From Ferruginibacter sp. (GTDB lineage Bacteria > Bacteroidota > Bacteroidia > Chitinophagales > Chitinophagaceae): a stretch of DNA of 51,410 nucleotides. The stretch lies in contig JANXXM010000011.1 in the NCBI GenBank assembly GCA_025350645.1, positions 1 through 51,410 on the forward strand, read 5' to 3'. A program made the translations under genes and the position numbers. Positions 10,650 through 20,396 of this stretch are shown here, piece after piece. The notes beneath the pieces are model-generated. The model worked only from the letters and a program-made list of their open reading frames with translations, did no database searches and was not told where the DNA came from. Position 1 is the stretch's first letter, and each line of letters opens with the position of its first letter.

Positions 10650-13600
10650 ATGAAAATTCAAATTTTACTATTCCTCGGCATTTTATTGGGTAGCACTTTT
10701 CAATCTAAAAGCCAAACTTACAACCTTCATTGGGGAGGAACTATCTGGGGAGGTACACCCAGAACATTTCAAAATAAAACATTTAAGGATACCGCCTATA
10801 ATTTAGGAGGCTCTAATGTAAATGTTACCGTAGATATTCATAACAGCAGTCGCCCTGTAGGCCAAGATACTACCAACAATAGTACTACGGCCACAAATAA
10901 TGGTAATTACTTTCAATTTCAAACCCCTAAAATAGGTTCTACAAATACTACAACTCCTCTTACATGGTTTTTACCAGGCAGTACGGGGTTTAGTCCTTTA
11001 ACTTATTTTATGGATTGGACAGACATGACCTATAATGTTACAACCACTATAAAATTTTCTCAGCCAGTCAAAGATGTACAGTTTTATTTGGGTGACATGG
11101 ATAGAACTACTCCACTTACTTATGTAGATCGGTTTACCTTTACAGGAACCAATAATGGAGTATTAGCTGCTAACCCTGTAGTAACAAAGTTTCAACCCAC
11201 AATTACTGGGGTAGATACTGTATTAATCAACGGAAATACCGCTTATGGAAATTCATCATCTACCAATAATTATAATGCAAATTCTACATCGGCAGTAACG
11301 CAAGGCGCAACAATATTTGTGCAATACAGTTCACCTGTAAATCAGATTACCCTTTATTGGGATCAGGGTCCGGGTGCAGCAGCAGTAGGCACCGACCCAG
11401 GTAACCAGGCGGTAACTATTGGCGATATTCAGTTTACCAAAGTAACGCCACCAATTTCAGCACAATCATTTCCACCAGTGGCAGATAATTTTACGAATAC
11501 TCCAATGCCACAAGGCAATGCAGCAACGGCAATACCGGGCCTGGTTGCAGCAGACCCCGATGGTACAATAACATCTTATAAAATTGTAACAATACCCGCT
11601 GCAGCAGAGGGTGTACTTTCTTATTGCAGCAATGCTACAAGCCCGTGTACGGGAACAGTTACCAGTATTATAGCTAACACTACCCTTACGCCAGCACAAA
11701 TGGCTACGTTAAGATTTGACCCTTCGGCAAATTTTGCAGGCATTGCTCAGTTTACATTTAGTGCAACAGATAATGCCGGCAACCCAAGTAATATTGCAAC
11801 GTACAGATTACCCATTGTAGCTCAACCACCAGTTTCCAATAATATTATGGAAAACAGTATGATTAATACCAATGGCCCAACTGCTATACAAGGTTTAATT
11901 TCATCTGATGCAGATGGTACCATAGCATCATATCAACTAACCTCACTGCCTCCTGCGGCTCAAGGGGTTCTTAGTGTACCTTGTGGCACAGGAGCAAACC
12001 CTACACTTACTGGTGCTACCTGTACGGGGGGTTTTCAAGATTTAACTGCAACGATTTTGGGCAATTACCCAAGTGGTATTCCTTTAACCGCTACACAAAT
12101 AGCAGGAATGCGTTTTGACCCTGCTGCAGGTTTTACAGGAAATGCTACATTTAATTATAATGCTACAGACAACAGTGGCAATATTAGCAATGCAGCTAAT
12201 TATACTGTACCTGTAACCGCAACTGCAACTATTACAAGGCCTCCTCTGGCAGATAATATTACCAGCCAGTCTTTAAACAACAGCTTGGGTAATACCGCAA
12301 TTCCTGCATTACAGGCAAATGACCTGGATGGTACAGTATCTTCTTATAAAATTACCAGTTTACCCTTGCCTGCAACAGGTATATTAAGAATATCCTGCCC
12401 CAGTACACCAGCAGGTTTAACCTGTACAGGTAGCTTTGCAGATATTTTAGTAAATACTGTACTTACGCCAGCAGAATCTGCCAGATTATTTTTTGACCCT
12501 GCACCTGGTTTTACGGGCACAGCAAATTTTGCATACACCGCTACAGATAATACAGGCTTAGTAAGTAATACAGCTACCTACAGTTTGCCGATTATTAATA
12601 ACCCACCAGTATCTACAAATATAGATGCTACGGTTCCATTTAATGGAGTGGCTACTGCAATACCTGCATTATCGGGCTCAGATGCAGATGGTACAGTGGC
12701 CTCTTATACCATTGTAACCATACCAACAGCAGGCCAGGGCGTACTATCTTATTGCAGCAACGGCACAAGCCCTTGTACAGGCACTCTTACAACTATTGCA
12801 GCAAATACATCACTTACACCTGCACAGGCAGCGACACTAAAATTTGCCCCGACAACAAACTTTAGCGGTAGTGCCCCATTTACTTATATCAGTACAGATA
12901 ATACAGGTAATATAAGTGCAGCGGCAAGCTACAATATTAGAGTAGAACTACAGCCACCGGCTACAAAAGATACTATAAATGCAGTACTTATAAATACTGC
13001 CGGGCCTACAGTTATTAATGGAATAAATGCCACAGATGCTGATGGCACCATAGCTTCTTACAAAATATTTAGTGTGCCAGATCCATCACAAGGTATTTTA
13101 AGTGTTCCTTGCGGTACTGCTCTAAACCCAACACCTGCAGGCGCTACATGTACGGGTGGCTTTGCAGATATTACAGCAGCTACGCTTGCAGCAGACTCTA
13201 GTGGTATAGCCCTTAGTCCAACCCAGGCAGCGGGCCTGCGTTTTGATCCTACAACTGGTTATGCAGGCCTGGTTTCGTTTAAATTTGGCGCAATTGATAA
13301 TACAGGTTTGTTGAGTAATGTTTCAAATTATGTAGTACCAGTTTCGGCGGGTGCAACTAATATTCCACCAGTGGCAAAAAACATTATTACACCCGCAATG
13401 CCAGGCACCAATGGACCAACTGTAATTCCTGCTTTAGCAGGTACTGATCCCGATGGTACGATTGCCAGCTATACATTAAAATCGATACCGTCTGTATTAC
13501 AAGGAGTACTTAGCTATTGCAGTAATGGTACCAGCCCATGTACCGGTACCATTACCGATATAACGGACACGCTTACACTTACACCTGCACAGGCAGCTAC

Positions 13601-14990
13601 TTTAAAATTTGACCCTGCCCCAGGCTTTGTAGGAAAGGTAGATTTTGCTTATACAACAAAAGATAATACAGGGGCTACAAGTGCAGGGGCAATTTATACC
13701 ATTCCTGTAACGGGAGTACCACCAATAGCAAATGCAATTGTAGCACCTGCAATGCCACAAACAAATGGTGCTACTGCAATTCCTGCTCTTGTAGCAACAG
13801 ATGCAGATAATGCAATTGCAACTTATACCATACAATCAATACCCGATGTTTCGCAAGGTATTTTAAGTATAGCTTGCCCTGCAACGCCTACAGGTGCTAC
13901 ATGTACGGGCGGGCGTGCAGATTTGACTGCAGCGGTTTTAGCTGCCAATCCATTGGGCATTGTTTTAACACCTGCACAAATAACCAGCTTGCAATTCGAT
14001 CCTGCTCCGGGTTATCAAGGCAATGTAGTATTTAATTACCATGCAAACGATGCCAGCGGCTTAATAAGCAATGCTACTACTTATACCATTCCGGTTACAG
14101 GTTTGCCACCGGTATCAAAAAACATAGTAGCCCCTAAAATGCCCAATACAAATGCTGCAACTGCTATACCAGGTCTAGTAAGTACAGATGCGGATGGATC
14201 AATAGCTTCTTACATCATCAATAATATTCCACCGGCGTCTCAGGGAGTATTGTATTATAACAATGGTGCTTCTGTAGTGCCCGTTACGGCGGGGCTTTCT
14301 TTAACAGCAGCTCAAATGGCTACGCTTCAGTTTGATCCATCAGCTACCTATAACGGTAATGTAATTTTTAATTATGCTGCCTTTGATAACAACGGCAACA
14401 TAAGCAATGTTGCTACTTACACTATTCCTACGGGTTCCTCTGCAGTGCTTCCGGTTTCTCTTTTAAATTTTACAGGAGAAAGAAAAGGAAATGATATTTT
14501 GCTAAAATGGAAAACTAGTAGTGAAATAAATGTGAGTCGGTATGAAATTGAATACAGCACTGCTGTAGATTTTAAGAATGGCGGTTTTACCCCTGCATTA
14601 AATGGCATTGCAAATAATTACCAGTATACCCTTGCAAATTTTACTGCTGCGTTATATTATATAAGATTAAAAGTTTTAGATGCAGATGGAAGATTTACTT
14701 ACAGCAATGTAATTGCTATAAGGCTTTTAGCAAAGGCTGATATAAAAATATATCCTATACCGGCAGATGGTTTTGTAAATATTGAATTTGGTGCTGCTGC
14801 AAAAGGTAAATACAGCCTGCAACTAACAGATGTAACAGGCAGGGTAATAAGCAGTGAGCAAATACAAAATGTAGAGCCGGGTCAAATACACAGCATACAG
14901 CGAAACAATTTAGGCGCAGGTGTATATAACATTAGAATACAAAACAATATCAGCGGAGAAATAACTATCAATAAAATATTTTTTAAATAG
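10650..14990 (+). CDS. Giant cadherin/Ig-like repeat protein with T9SS sorting domain
   Basis: This 1446-residue secreted protein has a signal peptide (MKIQILLFLGILLGSTFQSKSQ). An N-terminal domain of about 240 residues is not recognised but has a beta-sandwich-like pattern. From about residue 270 to 1263 there are eight tandem modules of 115-135 residues. Each is built around DADGTIASYxI, an LTPAQAATLxFDP segment, and a closing xATDNTGxISNxATYxIPV, the style of cadherin/Ig-like adhesin repeats. Seven modules carry a pair of cysteines in either a short loop (YCSNGTSPCTGT) or a longer loop (PCGTG...ATCTGGF); the eighth has none. A fibronectin-like stretch precedes a type A T9SS sorting domain (IKIYPIPADGFVNIEF, ending ITINKIFFK). 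It is probably a cell-surface adhesin. A strong terminator follows it. Confidence 0.92.
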   Translation: MKIQILLFLGILLGSTFQSKSQTYNLHWGGTIWGGTPRTFQNKTFKDTAYNLGGSNVNVTVDIHNSSRPVGQDTTNNSTTATNNGNYFQFQTPKIGSTNTTTPLTWFLPGSTGFSPLTYFMDWTDMTYNVTTTIKFSQPVKDVQFYLGDMDRTTPLTYVDRFTFTGTNNGVLAANPVVTKFQPTITGVDTVLINGNTAYGNSSSTNNYNANSTSAVTQGATIFVQYSSPVNQITLYWDQGPGAAAVGTDPGNQAVTIGDIQFTKVTPPISAQSFPPVADNFTNTPMPQGNAATAIPGLVAADPDGTITSYKIVTIPAAAEGVLSYCSNATSPCTGTVTSIIANTTLTPAQMATLRFDPSANFAGIAQFTFSATDNAGNPSNIATYRLPIVAQPPVSNNIMENSMINTNGPTAIQGLISSDADGTIASYQLTSLPPAAQGVLSVPCGTGANPTLTGATCTGGFQDLTATILGNYPSGIPLTATQIAGMRFDPAAGFTGNATFNYNATDNSGNISNAANYTVPVTATATITRPPLADNITSQSLNNSLGNTAIPALQANDLDGTVSSYKITSLPLPATGILRISCPSTPAGLTCTGSFADILVNTVLTPAESARLFFDPAPGFTGTANFAYTATDNTGLVSNTATYSLPIINNPPVSTNIDATVPFNGVATAIPALSGSDADGTVASYTIVTIPTAGQGVLSYCSNGTSPCTGTLTTIAANTSLTPAQAATLKFAPTTNFSGSAPFTYISTDNTGNISAAASYNIRVELQPPATKDTINAVLINTAGPTVINGINATDADGTIASYKIFSVPDPSQGILSVPCGTALNPTPAGATCTGGFADITAATLAADSSGIALSPTQAAGLRFDPTTGYAGLVSFKFGAIDNTGLLSNVSNYVVPVSAGATNIPPVAKNIITPAMPGTNGPTVIPALAGTDPDGTIASYTLKSIPSVLQGVLSYCSNGTSPCTGTITDITDTLTLTPAQAATLKFDPAPGFVGKVDFAYTTKDNTGATSAGAIYTIPVTGVPPIANAIVAPAMPQTNGATAIPALVATDADNAIATYTIQSIPDVSQGILSIACPATPTGATCTGGRADLTAAVLAANPLGIVLTPAQITSLQFDPAPGYQGNVVFNYHANDASGLISNATTYTIPVTGLPPVSKNIVAPKMPNTNAATAIPGLVSTDADGSIASYIINNIPPASQGVLYYNNGASVVPVTAGLSLTAAQMATLQFDPSATYNGNVIFNYAAFDNNGNISNVATYTIPTGSSAVLPVSLLNFTGERKGNDILLKWKTSSEINVSRYEIEYSTAVDFKNGGFTPALNGIANNYQYTLANFTAALYYIRLKVLDADGRFTYSNVIAIRLLAKADIKIYPIPADGFVNIEFGAAAKGKYSLQLTDVTGRVISSEQIQNVEPGQIHSIQRNNLGAGVYNIRIQNNISGEITINKIFFK

Positions 14991-15020
14991 TAGTCAATAA
15001 ATCTCACTCTGAAACCAACA

Positions 15021-15056
15021 AGGCGGCTGTTATGGAATGACTGGCCGCCTTTTTTA
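15021..15056 (+). terminator. Intrinsic terminator after the 1446-residue protein gene
   Basis: AGGCGGC (15021-15027) pairs with GCCGCCT (15044-15050) around a 16-base loop and is followed by a run of T. It lies 30 bases after the stop codon. Confidence 0.85.
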
Positions 15057-15210
15057 AAACTTGTACAAAAGAAATAGAAATAATTACAATGAAATACTGT
15101 TCGCTGTACCAATAAAAATTATTAAATAACTAAAAGTCAGGATTTACCCGCATAAAATTTTATACCGCTTAAGGTAAAACTTTTCATTAGTACAGTTTCT
15201 TTTAAAGAAC

Positions 15211-15240
15211 GAGCCGGTATTTCTACACCGGCTTTTTTAT
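15211..15240 (+). terminator. Second intrinsic terminator upstream of the DUF2064 operon
   Basis: AGCCGGT (15212-15218) pairs with ACCGGCT (15227-15233) around an 8-base loop, and the stem runs into T6. No gene ends between this hairpin and the previous terminator. It may be a backup terminator, or it may end a short unannotated transcript. Confidence 0.75.
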
Positions 15241-15302
15241 GTCCCCGTTGCTTACATCAGAATATTACACTAATTCAATTATTTTTAACCTTATAAAACT
15301 GT

Positions 15303-15352
15303 ACGCTATATTAAAGCGTAAATGTAACTTTTAATATAAACTTATTAGTTTA
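15303..15352. promoter_or_regulatory. Inverted-repeat cluster upstream of the DUF2064-TonB-ABC operon
   Basis: Three inverted repeats lie within 70 bases of the DUF2064 start codon. ACGCT/AGCGT is at 15303-15319. An imperfect TATATTAAAG/CTTTTAATATA pair surrounds the middle. TAAACT-TATT-AGTTTA is at 15337-15352. They are placed where an operator would sit for the downstream operon. No cognate regulator can be named. Confidence 0.4.
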
Positions 15353-15371
15353 ATATTACTACTACCTTATT

Positions 15372-16058
15372 ATGCCGCTAAAGGAAACAGCCATATTAAT
15401 ATTTGCAAAATCTTCCATAGCTAGCTGTAGTGATAAATTTATTTCTCCTTCTTTACAAAAACGAGTGCTGTTAATGGATGAGTTAAATAAAATCATCTGC
15501 AAAAAAGTTTCAAAAACACAGTTTTCTTTTTTTTTAATTTCTGAAACTGAACAAAGTGGAAACAACTTTGGTCAAAAAATAACCCATGCAGCAGAAAGTA
15601 TTTTTTTGAAGGGTTATAAAAATATAATAATTGTAGGTAACGATTGCCCGCAACTTAGCACCACTCATATTTTACAGGCACATAAAATATTACAGCATAC
15701 AGATGCTGTTATTGGAAGAGACTACCGTGGTGGTGCATATTTAATTGGTGTAAAAGCTAACGCATTTTGTGCTGCTACTTTTGTAAATCTTCCATGGCAA
15801 ACAAAATATTTACACACTAATATCACTCGTATTTTTACCTCCTGCAATACAATTGCATTGCCCCCTCTTGCAGATATAAATAATTGTGCTGATGCAAAAA
15901 AAGCAGTATCATTTTTAAGTTTCAGAAGTTGCTTAAAAAAAATTATTTCAATAATTTTAACCAGCAGCAAAAATCCTCTTTTCCCTGTTACTTCTTTAAA
16001 ACTTTTATTGCTTAAAATAAATAGCAGAACCTGGAGAGCTCCACCGGTAACCTGCTAA
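15372..16058 (+). CDS. DUF2064 / TIGR04282-type glycosyltransferase-like protein
   Basis: This 228-residue cytoplasmic protein matches the DUF2064 family (TIGR04282, named for arsenosugar biosynthesis in some genomes), which has a GT-A nucleotidyl/glycosyl-transferase fold. Visible motifs are LIFAKSS near the N-terminus, the central IIIVGNDCPQLS (family GxDxPxL), and IGRDYRGGAYLIGV (family GPxxDGGYxLIG). The last 50 residues are basic and hydrophobic and look less conserved. The true donor and acceptor are unknown. No ArsM or ArsS gene is present here, so the arsenosugar name should not be carried over. It begins a run of plus-strand genes 52 bases upstream of the TonB receptor and may be the first gene of that operon. 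Confidence 0.8.
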   Translation: MPLKETAILIFAKSSIASCSDKFISPSLQKRVLLMDELNKIICKKVSKTQFSFFLISETEQSGNNFGQKITHAAESIFLKGYKNIIIVGNDCPQLSTTHILQAHKILQHTDAVIGRDYRGGAYLIGVKANAFCAATFVNLPWQTKYLHTNITRIFTSCNTIALPPLADINNCADAKKAVSFLSFRSCLKKIISIILTSSKNPLFPVTSLKLLLLKINSRTWRAPPVTC

Positions 16059-16110
16059 ATATTACTCCTTTTACAAAATCTATTCCTTATTATCTTCAAA
16101 CAAACTGATC

Positions 16111-19098
16111 ATGAAAAAGTGCGTTACACTTTTAGTTATTTTACTGTGCAATTTTATTGCATTTTCGCAGGTAGACTTAATCGTATCTGTAAAAAACAAC
16201 AGCAACTTTAAACCTGTTTCTGCAATAAATGTACTGCTGGAAAATAAAGAAATAGGATATAAAAAAATACAGCTCACCGATGGAAATGGCAAAACTACTT
16301 TTGCATCATTATCCATAGCAGGCAGCTACGCTGTAAGCATAGAAAGCAGTTATTATATTGCAGATGCGGTGGAAAATTTTCAGCTAAGAACAAATGAAAA
16401 CCCCAGTGTACAACTTACTGCAAGAGCAAAGCAAACGCAGGACTTGGCTGTTGCAAAAGTATTTTCCGGAAGCTCCAAAATAAATACGATTAATGCAGAG
16501 GTATCTGCACAATTAAAAAGAAAAGAGTTGGAATTATTACCTATAGAAGGCAGGGATATTACCCGATCTCTTTACCGGCTACCCAATGTAACACAGGCTA
16601 CCGGCTTTTATCCTGAAGCCCCAAACGTGAGTATTAATGGTGCAAACGCTTTATTTACCTCTTACCTTGTAGATGGTATGGATAATAATGAACGCTTTTT
16701 AGGCGGACAAAAATTTGCCATGCCGCTTGGTTTTACACAAAACGCAACGGTGCTTTCCAATAACTATTCTGTAGAGTTTGGTAATACTGCCAATGGCATT
16801 ATAAACCTTACTACCCGCAGCGGAAGCAATAAAACAACCGGTGAAGTGTTTTACCTTACAAGACCAGGGGCTGTGGTAGATGCTTCCAGCAAGTATTTTC
16901 AAAAAGATTTGAGCGGCAATAATGTAAAAGATGGTTTTCAAAGGCAGCAGTTTGGTGCGGCTATTGGTGGTGCTATTAAAAAAGATAAAACATTTTATTA
17001 CATCAATGCAGAGCAAACAATAGATATAAAAGACAATCTTCTTACCTCGCCACAGCTGGGTATAAATGGTACTGTTCGCGGCTACAATTATTTTTCGTAT
17101 TTATCCGGTAAAATAGATCAGAGATGGAGCGATCATTTTAAATCGTCTCTTAGAATAAATGCTGGTATTGTAAATATTGCCCGGCAGGGTGGCGGGCTGG
17201 AAGGTGGCGTTGCTTTCCCATCGGCAGGCAATAAGCAGGATCGTAATTCTCTACTAATAGCTTTTCAAAATATTTATACAAAGGGGCGCATAAGTAACGA
17301 AACTAACATACAGTACAGCAACTTTAGGTGGAACTATGCAAGGCCTACCAATGCAAACAACCCGCAGGTAGAAGTAAAAGCCCCTGACGGAGCCACAGTA
17401 GCAGTTTTTGGGCACCCCGGCTACGCATTTGATGCGCACGAAAGCACTATACAGGTACAGGAAAAAATAAAATTATTTTTAAAAAAGCACACCTTAAAAG
17501 CAGGTGCAGAAGTAATAGCAGCAAGGCACCAGTTATATGGCGGCGGCGTACCAAACGGGTATTATCAGGTAAAACTTACTGCTAGCGAACTTGCCGCACT
17601 TAAAGCAAAAAATAAAGGAATAGCCCTGGATTATACTGATATTCCTCTTTCTGTTGCTGTACCTTTTTATAGTGTGGAATTAAGACCGGCGCAGTTTGGT
17701 AAAACACAAACCATAACTTCTTTTTATGCAGAAGATTTATTTGCAGTAAACAATAAATTGAACATAACTTATGGTGTGCGGTACGATTATGATAACCTGT
17801 CTAAAGGGGGAAGCAATAAAGGAGATTATAATAATATAGCCCCACGGGCAAGTTTTAATTATACCTTAAACGACAGAAGCAGCATACGGGGTGGAAGCGG
17901 TATTGCGTACGATAAAGTTTTATACAGCGTATACAGCGATGCGCTGCAGCAAAATACTACAAGCCCGGAGTACAAACTTCAATTGCAGGCATTAATTGAT
18001 AAAGGTATATTACCCAAAAGCACAAACTTAAATGCAATAACTTTTGATGGGAACCTTAGTGCCGGAGCTACCAATGTACCTTACCTAAATGGCCCTGCTG
18101 CAGCTTCTTTGCAAAACCAGCGCAATAGCGTATTTAGTTTTGAAAGAAGAATATTAAACCCTGCAGGATATAAAAATTCTTATGCCTGGCAAAATACGAT
18201 AGGTTACCAGTACCAGGTAAATGATAAATTATTATTGTACACAGATGTTGTGTACGACAGGGGGTACAATCTTTTTAGATTAATAGATCTTAATGCGCCT
18301 ACTGCTTACCAGATACCGGCCAACGGTGCCACGCCACGATCTTCGGCAGCAGCCAATCTTACCCGGCCCGTTCCTATTTTTACAGATGGTACAGGCAACT
18401 ACGGAATTATAAACGGGCAAAAAATTTATGGTGTTGCACGAAATGTAACCGTAACAGATGCCGGTGGAAAATCTGAATACATAGGCCTAAACGTGAATGC
18501 TAAAAAAGATAAAGCAAATGATAAATATGCATACTTTTTATCCTACACTTTATCCCGGTTAAAAAATAATACAGATGATATTAATTTCAGAGCTTCAGAT
18601 GCAAATAATTATGCCAATGAATGGGGCCCATCTTTAAATGACAGAACCCACGTGATAAGCGGTGTATTTTATTATTATCCCTTTAAACAACTAAGCGTTT
18701 CTTTTGCAAGCCTTATACAAAGCGGGCAGCCGGTAAACCGTATACCGGATGGAACCCTTTATGGCACTACAGATCTTAATGGCGATGGCGGCAGTTTTGG
18801 CGATGCTTATGTAGGCAACAGCGACCGCCAGCCCGGCGAAAGCAGAAACAGTGACAGACTACCCTGGAGTAAAGTTTTTGATGCAGGTATACAATTTAAT
18901 GTACCATTAAAAAGGAGTGGCACTATTGAAATAAGGGCTGATATTTTTAATGTATTCAATACCGTAAATTTAAGCGGCTACAGCAATAATGCCACACAAA
19001 GTAACCAAATACAAACAGGGCCAAAAGGCAGTGGTATTATAGGAAAAAATGCAGGTGCACCACGGCAATTTCAATTTGGTGCCCGCTATGCTTTTTAA
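16111..19098 (+). CDS. TonB-dependent outer-membrane receptor
   Basis: This 995-residue receptor carries a signal peptide ending near FIAFSQ. A carboxypeptidase-like regulatory domain follows at about residues 22-110. A plug domain follows (EGRDITRSLYRLPNVTQATG, then VSINGANALFTSYLVDGMDN), and then a 22-strand-type barrel that ends with an aromatic residue (FGARYAF). It is an active outer-membrane importer powered by TonB-ExbBD. There is no SusD partner, which argues against a standard glycan-uptake pair. Instead it lies 65 bases upstream of a complete YnjB-type ABC importer with which it very likely shares a ligand. The ligand is unknown. Start at ATG 16111. Confidence 0.93.
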   Translation: MKKCVTLLVILLCNFIAFSQVDLIVSVKNNSNFKPVSAINVLLENKEIGYKKIQLTDGNGKTTFASLSIAGSYAVSIESSYYIADAVENFQLRTNENPSVQLTARAKQTQDLAVAKVFSGSSKINTINAEVSAQLKRKELELLPIEGRDITRSLYRLPNVTQATGFYPEAPNVSINGANALFTSYLVDGMDNNERFLGGQKFAMPLGFTQNATVLSNNYSVEFGNTANGIINLTTRSGSNKTTGEVFYLTRPGAVVDASSKYFQKDLSGNNVKDGFQRQQFGAAIGGAIKKDKTFYYINAEQTIDIKDNLLTSPQLGINGTVRGYNYFSYLSGKIDQRWSDHFKSSLRINAGIVNIARQGGGLEGGVAFPSAGNKQDRNSLLIAFQNIYTKGRISNETNIQYSNFRWNYARPTNANNPQVEVKAPDGATVAVFGHPGYAFDAHESTIQVQEKIKLFLKKHTLKAGAEVIAARHQLYGGGVPNGYYQVKLTASELAALKAKNKGIALDYTDIPLSVAVPFYSVELRPAQFGKTQTITSFYAEDLFAVNNKLNITYGVRYDYDNLSKGGSNKGDYNNIAPRASFNYTLNDRSSIRGGSGIAYDKVLYSVYSDALQQNTTSPEYKLQLQALIDKGILPKSTNLNAITFDGNLSAGATNVPYLNGPAAASLQNQRNSVFSFERRILNPAGYKNSYAWQNTIGYQYQVNDKLLLYTDVVYDRGYNLFRLIDLNAPTAYQIPANGATPRSSAAANLTRPVPIFTDGTGNYGIINGQKIYGVARNVTVTDAGGKSEYIGLNVNAKKDKANDKYAYFLSYTLSRLKNNTDDINFRASDANNYANEWGPSLNDRTHVISGVFYYYPFKQLSVSFASLIQSGQPVNRIPDGTLYGTTDLNGDGGSFGDAYVGNSDRQPGESRNSDRLPWSKVFDAGIQFNVPLKRSGTIEIRADIFNVFNTVNLSGYSNNATQSNQIQTGPKGSGIIGKNAGAPRQFQFGARYAF

Positions 19099-19163
19099 AA
19101 TTATTACATTGCCTGCGGAATATTACACAGCTATATTTCGCAGGTTTTTTTTTGCAATTTTAT

Positions 19164-20396
19164 ATGAAGAAAATGAAAATTTTACAATACATTATTTATA
19201 TTTTTTTCTTTGGCATAATTGTATCAGGTTGCCATACGAGCAGTGAAGAAAAAAATATTGATCCTTTACAAACTTCATGGGAAACAATTGTGCAGGAAGC
19301 AAAAGGGCATACCGTTAATTTAATGATGTGGCAGGGAGATCCTCAAATTAATAAATATATAGCAGACTATGCAGCTCCTGCCCTTAAAGAAAAATATGGC
19401 ATTACATTACATGCGCTTGCAGGCCAGGGAAACCAAATTGTTTCTATATTAATGAATGAAAAAGAAGCAGGCAAAAAATACGGCGACCTGGATATGTGCT
19501 GGATAAATGGAGAAACTTTTTACCAGCTACGGCAGTTGGATGCCTTGTACGGACCATTTACCGATAAGCTGCCCAATGCGCAATATATAGACTTTAGCAA
19601 CAAATTTATTAATACAGACTTTCAGGAACCCGTAAACGGAATGGAGTGCCCCTGGGGAAATGTACAGCTCTGCCTTATTTACAATAAAGATAAAGTGAAC
19701 AGCCCTCCCAAAAACAGGGCAGCACTTGCTGCTTTTGTACAGGCAAATCCGGGCCGGTTTACGTTTGGAGCAGACTTTACAGGACTTACTTTTTTAAAAT
19801 CTTTGTTGATAGATATTGCAGGGGGAAATCAAACTTTGAAAGGAAAATTTGATGAAGTACTTTACAAAAAATATTCTGCGGAATTGTGGGATTATATAAA
19901 CGGTATAAAAAAATATTTTTGGAAAGAAGGTAAAACTTTTCCGGCTTCGGTAGCGTCTATACACCAGATGTTTGCCAGTGGGGAATTATATTTTACCATG
20001 AGCAACAATGATGGGGAAGTAGATAATAAAGTTGCAATAGGTACCTTCCCCAGCTTTGCACGCAGTTATGTAATGGATGGCGGCTCTATACAAAATTCCC
20101 ATTACCTTGGTATTGTAAAAACAGGAAAAAATAAAGCTGCCGCAATGGTAGTCGCCAATTTTTTAATATCGCCTATTGCACAGTTGCAAAAAAATAAACC
20201 CGCTGTATGGGGCGATGGCACTGTGCTGCAGTACAATAAACTGCCGGATAGTATAAAAAAACAATTTGACACATTGAGCCAAAGAAAATATGGACCAGAC
20301 AGGGCAGTTATTCAACCAAAAGCACTGGAAGAGCTTGCGCCGGAATATATGATAAGACTAAACGATGATTTTAGAAAATATGTTATTGAGCAATAA
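19164..20396 (+). CDS. ynjB: ABC transporter substrate-binding lipoprotein, YnjB family
   Basis: This protein of about 410 residues is a lipid-anchored substrate-binding component of an ABC importer. A start at ATG 19164 gives a clean lipoprotein signal peptide with lipobox IVSGC; the longer TTG start is less likely. Recalled family features of E. coli YnjB (COG4134) line up along the whole length: MMWQGDPQINKYI near the N-terminus, DLDMCWINGETF, an AxxPWGxxQL-like stretch (ECPWGNVQL), FTFGADFTGLTFL, and the late VANFLISPIAQLQKNKPAVWGD. The ligand of the YnjB family has not been established to my knowledge. The next gene overlaps its 3' end, so the two are translationally coupled. Confidence 0.88.
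   Translation: MKKMKILQYIIYIFFFGIIVSGCHTSSEEKNIDPLQTSWETIVQEAKGHTVNLMMWQGDPQINKYIADYAAPALKEKYGITLHALAGQGNQIVSILMNEKEAGKKYGDLDMCWINGETFYQLRQLDALYGPFTDKLPNAQYIDFSNKFINTDFQEPVNGMECPWGNVQLCLIYNKDKVNSPPKNRAALAAFVQANPGRFTFGADFTGLTFLKSLLIDIAGGNQTLKGKFDEVLYKKYSAELWDYINGIKKYFWKEGKTFPASVASIHQMFASGELYFTMSNNDGEVDNKVAIGTFPSFARSYVMDGGSIQNSHYLGIVKTGKNKAAAMVVANFLISPIAQLQKNKPAVWGDGTVLQYNKLPDSIKKQFDTLSQRKYGPDRAVIQPKALEELAPEYMIRLNDDFRKYVIEQ

Larger units (their letters stand above)
15057..15371. other. Intergenic region between two terminators and the DUF2064 operon
   Basis: This 315-base stretch has no gene. It contains a second hairpin terminator at 15211-15240 and, just before the DUF2064 start codon, a cluster of inverted repeats at 15303-15352. 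The 155 bases between the two terminators could encode a short transcript, but no open frame or recognised RNA family is visible there. Confidence 0.5.

Noticed and set aside
15372..16058. Arsenosugar biosynthesis assignment for the DUF2064 protein
   Set aside because: The family name comes from a subset of genomes; no ArsM or ArsS partner is present here.
16111..19098. SusC-type glycan receptor
   Set aside because: No SusD gene follows and no glycan-degradation genes are nearby; the receptor is paired with an ABC importer instead.
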